From Desulforhopalus sp. (GTDB taxonomy: Bacteria; Desulfobacterota; Desulfobulbia; Desulfobulbales; Desulfocapsaceae), in the NCBI GenBank assembly GCA_023231425.1, contig JALNVI010000115.1, forward strand, positions 1 to 5,430: a stretch of DNA of 5,430 nt. Reading direction: 5' to 3'. A program made the translations under genes and the position numbers. Shown one piece after another: positions 4,938-5,430 of this stretch. The notes beneath the pieces were generated by a model. The model was not told the DNA's origin and made no database searches. It saw only the letters and a list, made by a program, of their open reading frames with translations. Each line of letters starts with the position of its first letter. Positions within the stretch are counted from its first letter, which is position 1.

Positions 4938-5430
4938 TTAATGCTGATGTCCGCAGCCGCAGTCACAGCCGTTCTCAGATGCCTGATTACTGGCACTATG
5001 GCCGGAGATGTCAGGGAAGCCACTGATGACTGTGGCCGGACCAGTTTGTTTTTTATGGGGAAGTTTTGCCTTAATTCCATACCACAGCGGTTTCACCGAG
5101 ATGACCAGCAGAATGGTGACACTCAGCAGTTCCAGCCACTGCGGAAGCAGTTCTGTTGTTGCCCCGACAACCGCTTGCGGAGAAATTCCCAGACTGGCAT
5201 AGAGGGAATCTACAGCCAGACCAAAAATAACGGCACATACGGAGAGCACCGTCAGGTAGAGTGCAGTGCTTTTCTTCCCGAGAACTTTCAGCAGTACGGA
5301 GAGAGATGTCAGGTTTGTGGCCGGACCGACAAGCAGAAAAACCAGCGCAGCTCCGGGACTTACTCCTTTTAAAATCAATGCCGCCGCCACCGGAGTGGAA
5401 GCTGTGGCGCAGATATAGAGGGGAATTCCC
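4938..5430 (-). CDS. SO_0444/ArsP-type metal-efflux permease, C-terminal part
   Basis: About 163 C-terminal residues are visible; the gene enters from beyond the right edge, so its start is not in the window. The first visible residues, GIPLYICATASTP, followed by KGVSPGAALVFLLVGPATN, are a hallmark block of the permease family containing ArsP and Shewanella SO_0444 (Pfam ArsP_1/DUF318). An internal GTG at 5390 is not the start, because the conserved block continues in frame upstream of it. Two further hydrophobic stretches follow, around ALYLTVLSVCAVIFGLAV and LELLSVTILLVISV, then a basic polar segment. The protein ends in CDCGCGHQH, a Cys/His cluster suited to binding soft or transition metals. 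Family knowledge points to inner-membrane export of copper, zinc or arsenic compounds. The substrate cannot be fixed from this fragment. The family is roughly 350-400 residues, so more than half is missing. Confidence 0.85.
   Translation of the reverse strand, partial: GIPLYICATASTPVAAALILKGVSPGAALVFLLVGPATNLTSLSVLLKVLGKKSTALYLTVLSVCAVIFGLAVDSLYASLGISPQAVVGATTELLPQWLELLSVTILLVISVKPLWYGIKAKLPHKKQTGPATVISGFPDISGHSASNQASENGCDCGCGHQH

Noticed and set aside
4941..5372. 143-codon plus-strand open frame at the right end
   Set aside because: It is antisense to the permease, whose family motifs (PLYICATASTP, GPATN) are clear. The antisense translation is low-complexity and unrecognisable.

Overview
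The window looks like chromosomal DNA of a moderate-GC bacterium. My best guess is a Desulfobacterota relative (Desulfobulbales-like), from the style of the glycogen phosphorylase, the stand-alone two-CBS protein and the SO_0444-type permease. This is an impression from protein families, not a phylogenetic result.

Layout from left to right. Positions 1-313 lie downstream of glgP. They hold a 14-bp-stem hairpin, a 20-bp perfect palindrome and a possible 17-codon micro-ORF with a strong Shine-Dalgarno sequence. Positions 314-2857 (minus strand) are a complete, intact glycogen/alpha-glucan phosphorylase (glgP) with its PLP lysine and all the expected family motifs. Positions 2964-3375 (minus) are a decayed MarC-family membrane protein gene: the C-terminal half is readable, with one clear frameshift and no recognisable N-terminus. 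Positions 3376-3752 are AT-rich and non-coding. Positions 4051-4611 (plus) encode a 186-residue two-CBS-domain protein. From 4938 off the right edge (minus) runs the C-terminal part of a SO_0444/ArsP-type metal-efflux permease with a Cys/His-rich tail.

The most striking content is non-coding. Two related elements, about 256 bp (3753-4008) and about 313 bp (4612-4924), stand in the same orientation on either side of the CBS gene. Each has terminal inverted repeats of the type GG(A/T)AC(A/C)TTGAA. Each also has a nearly identical 68-bp left arm, a 24-bp unit present once in the first element and four times in tandem in the second, and three internal stem-loops at matching places. One stem has a compensatory base-pair change and another keeps a G-U pair. 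Neither encodes a transposase. They look like non-autonomous MITE-type elements or a repeated structured-RNA family. The first supplies most of the upstream region of the CBS gene. The second fills almost the whole gap between the convergent CBS and permease genes, starting immediately after the CBS stop codon.

No single pathway links the genes: carbon-storage breakdown (glgP), an adenine-nucleotide-type sensor of unknown target (CBS protein) and metal export (permease) appear to be separate units brought close by repeat activity and gene decay.
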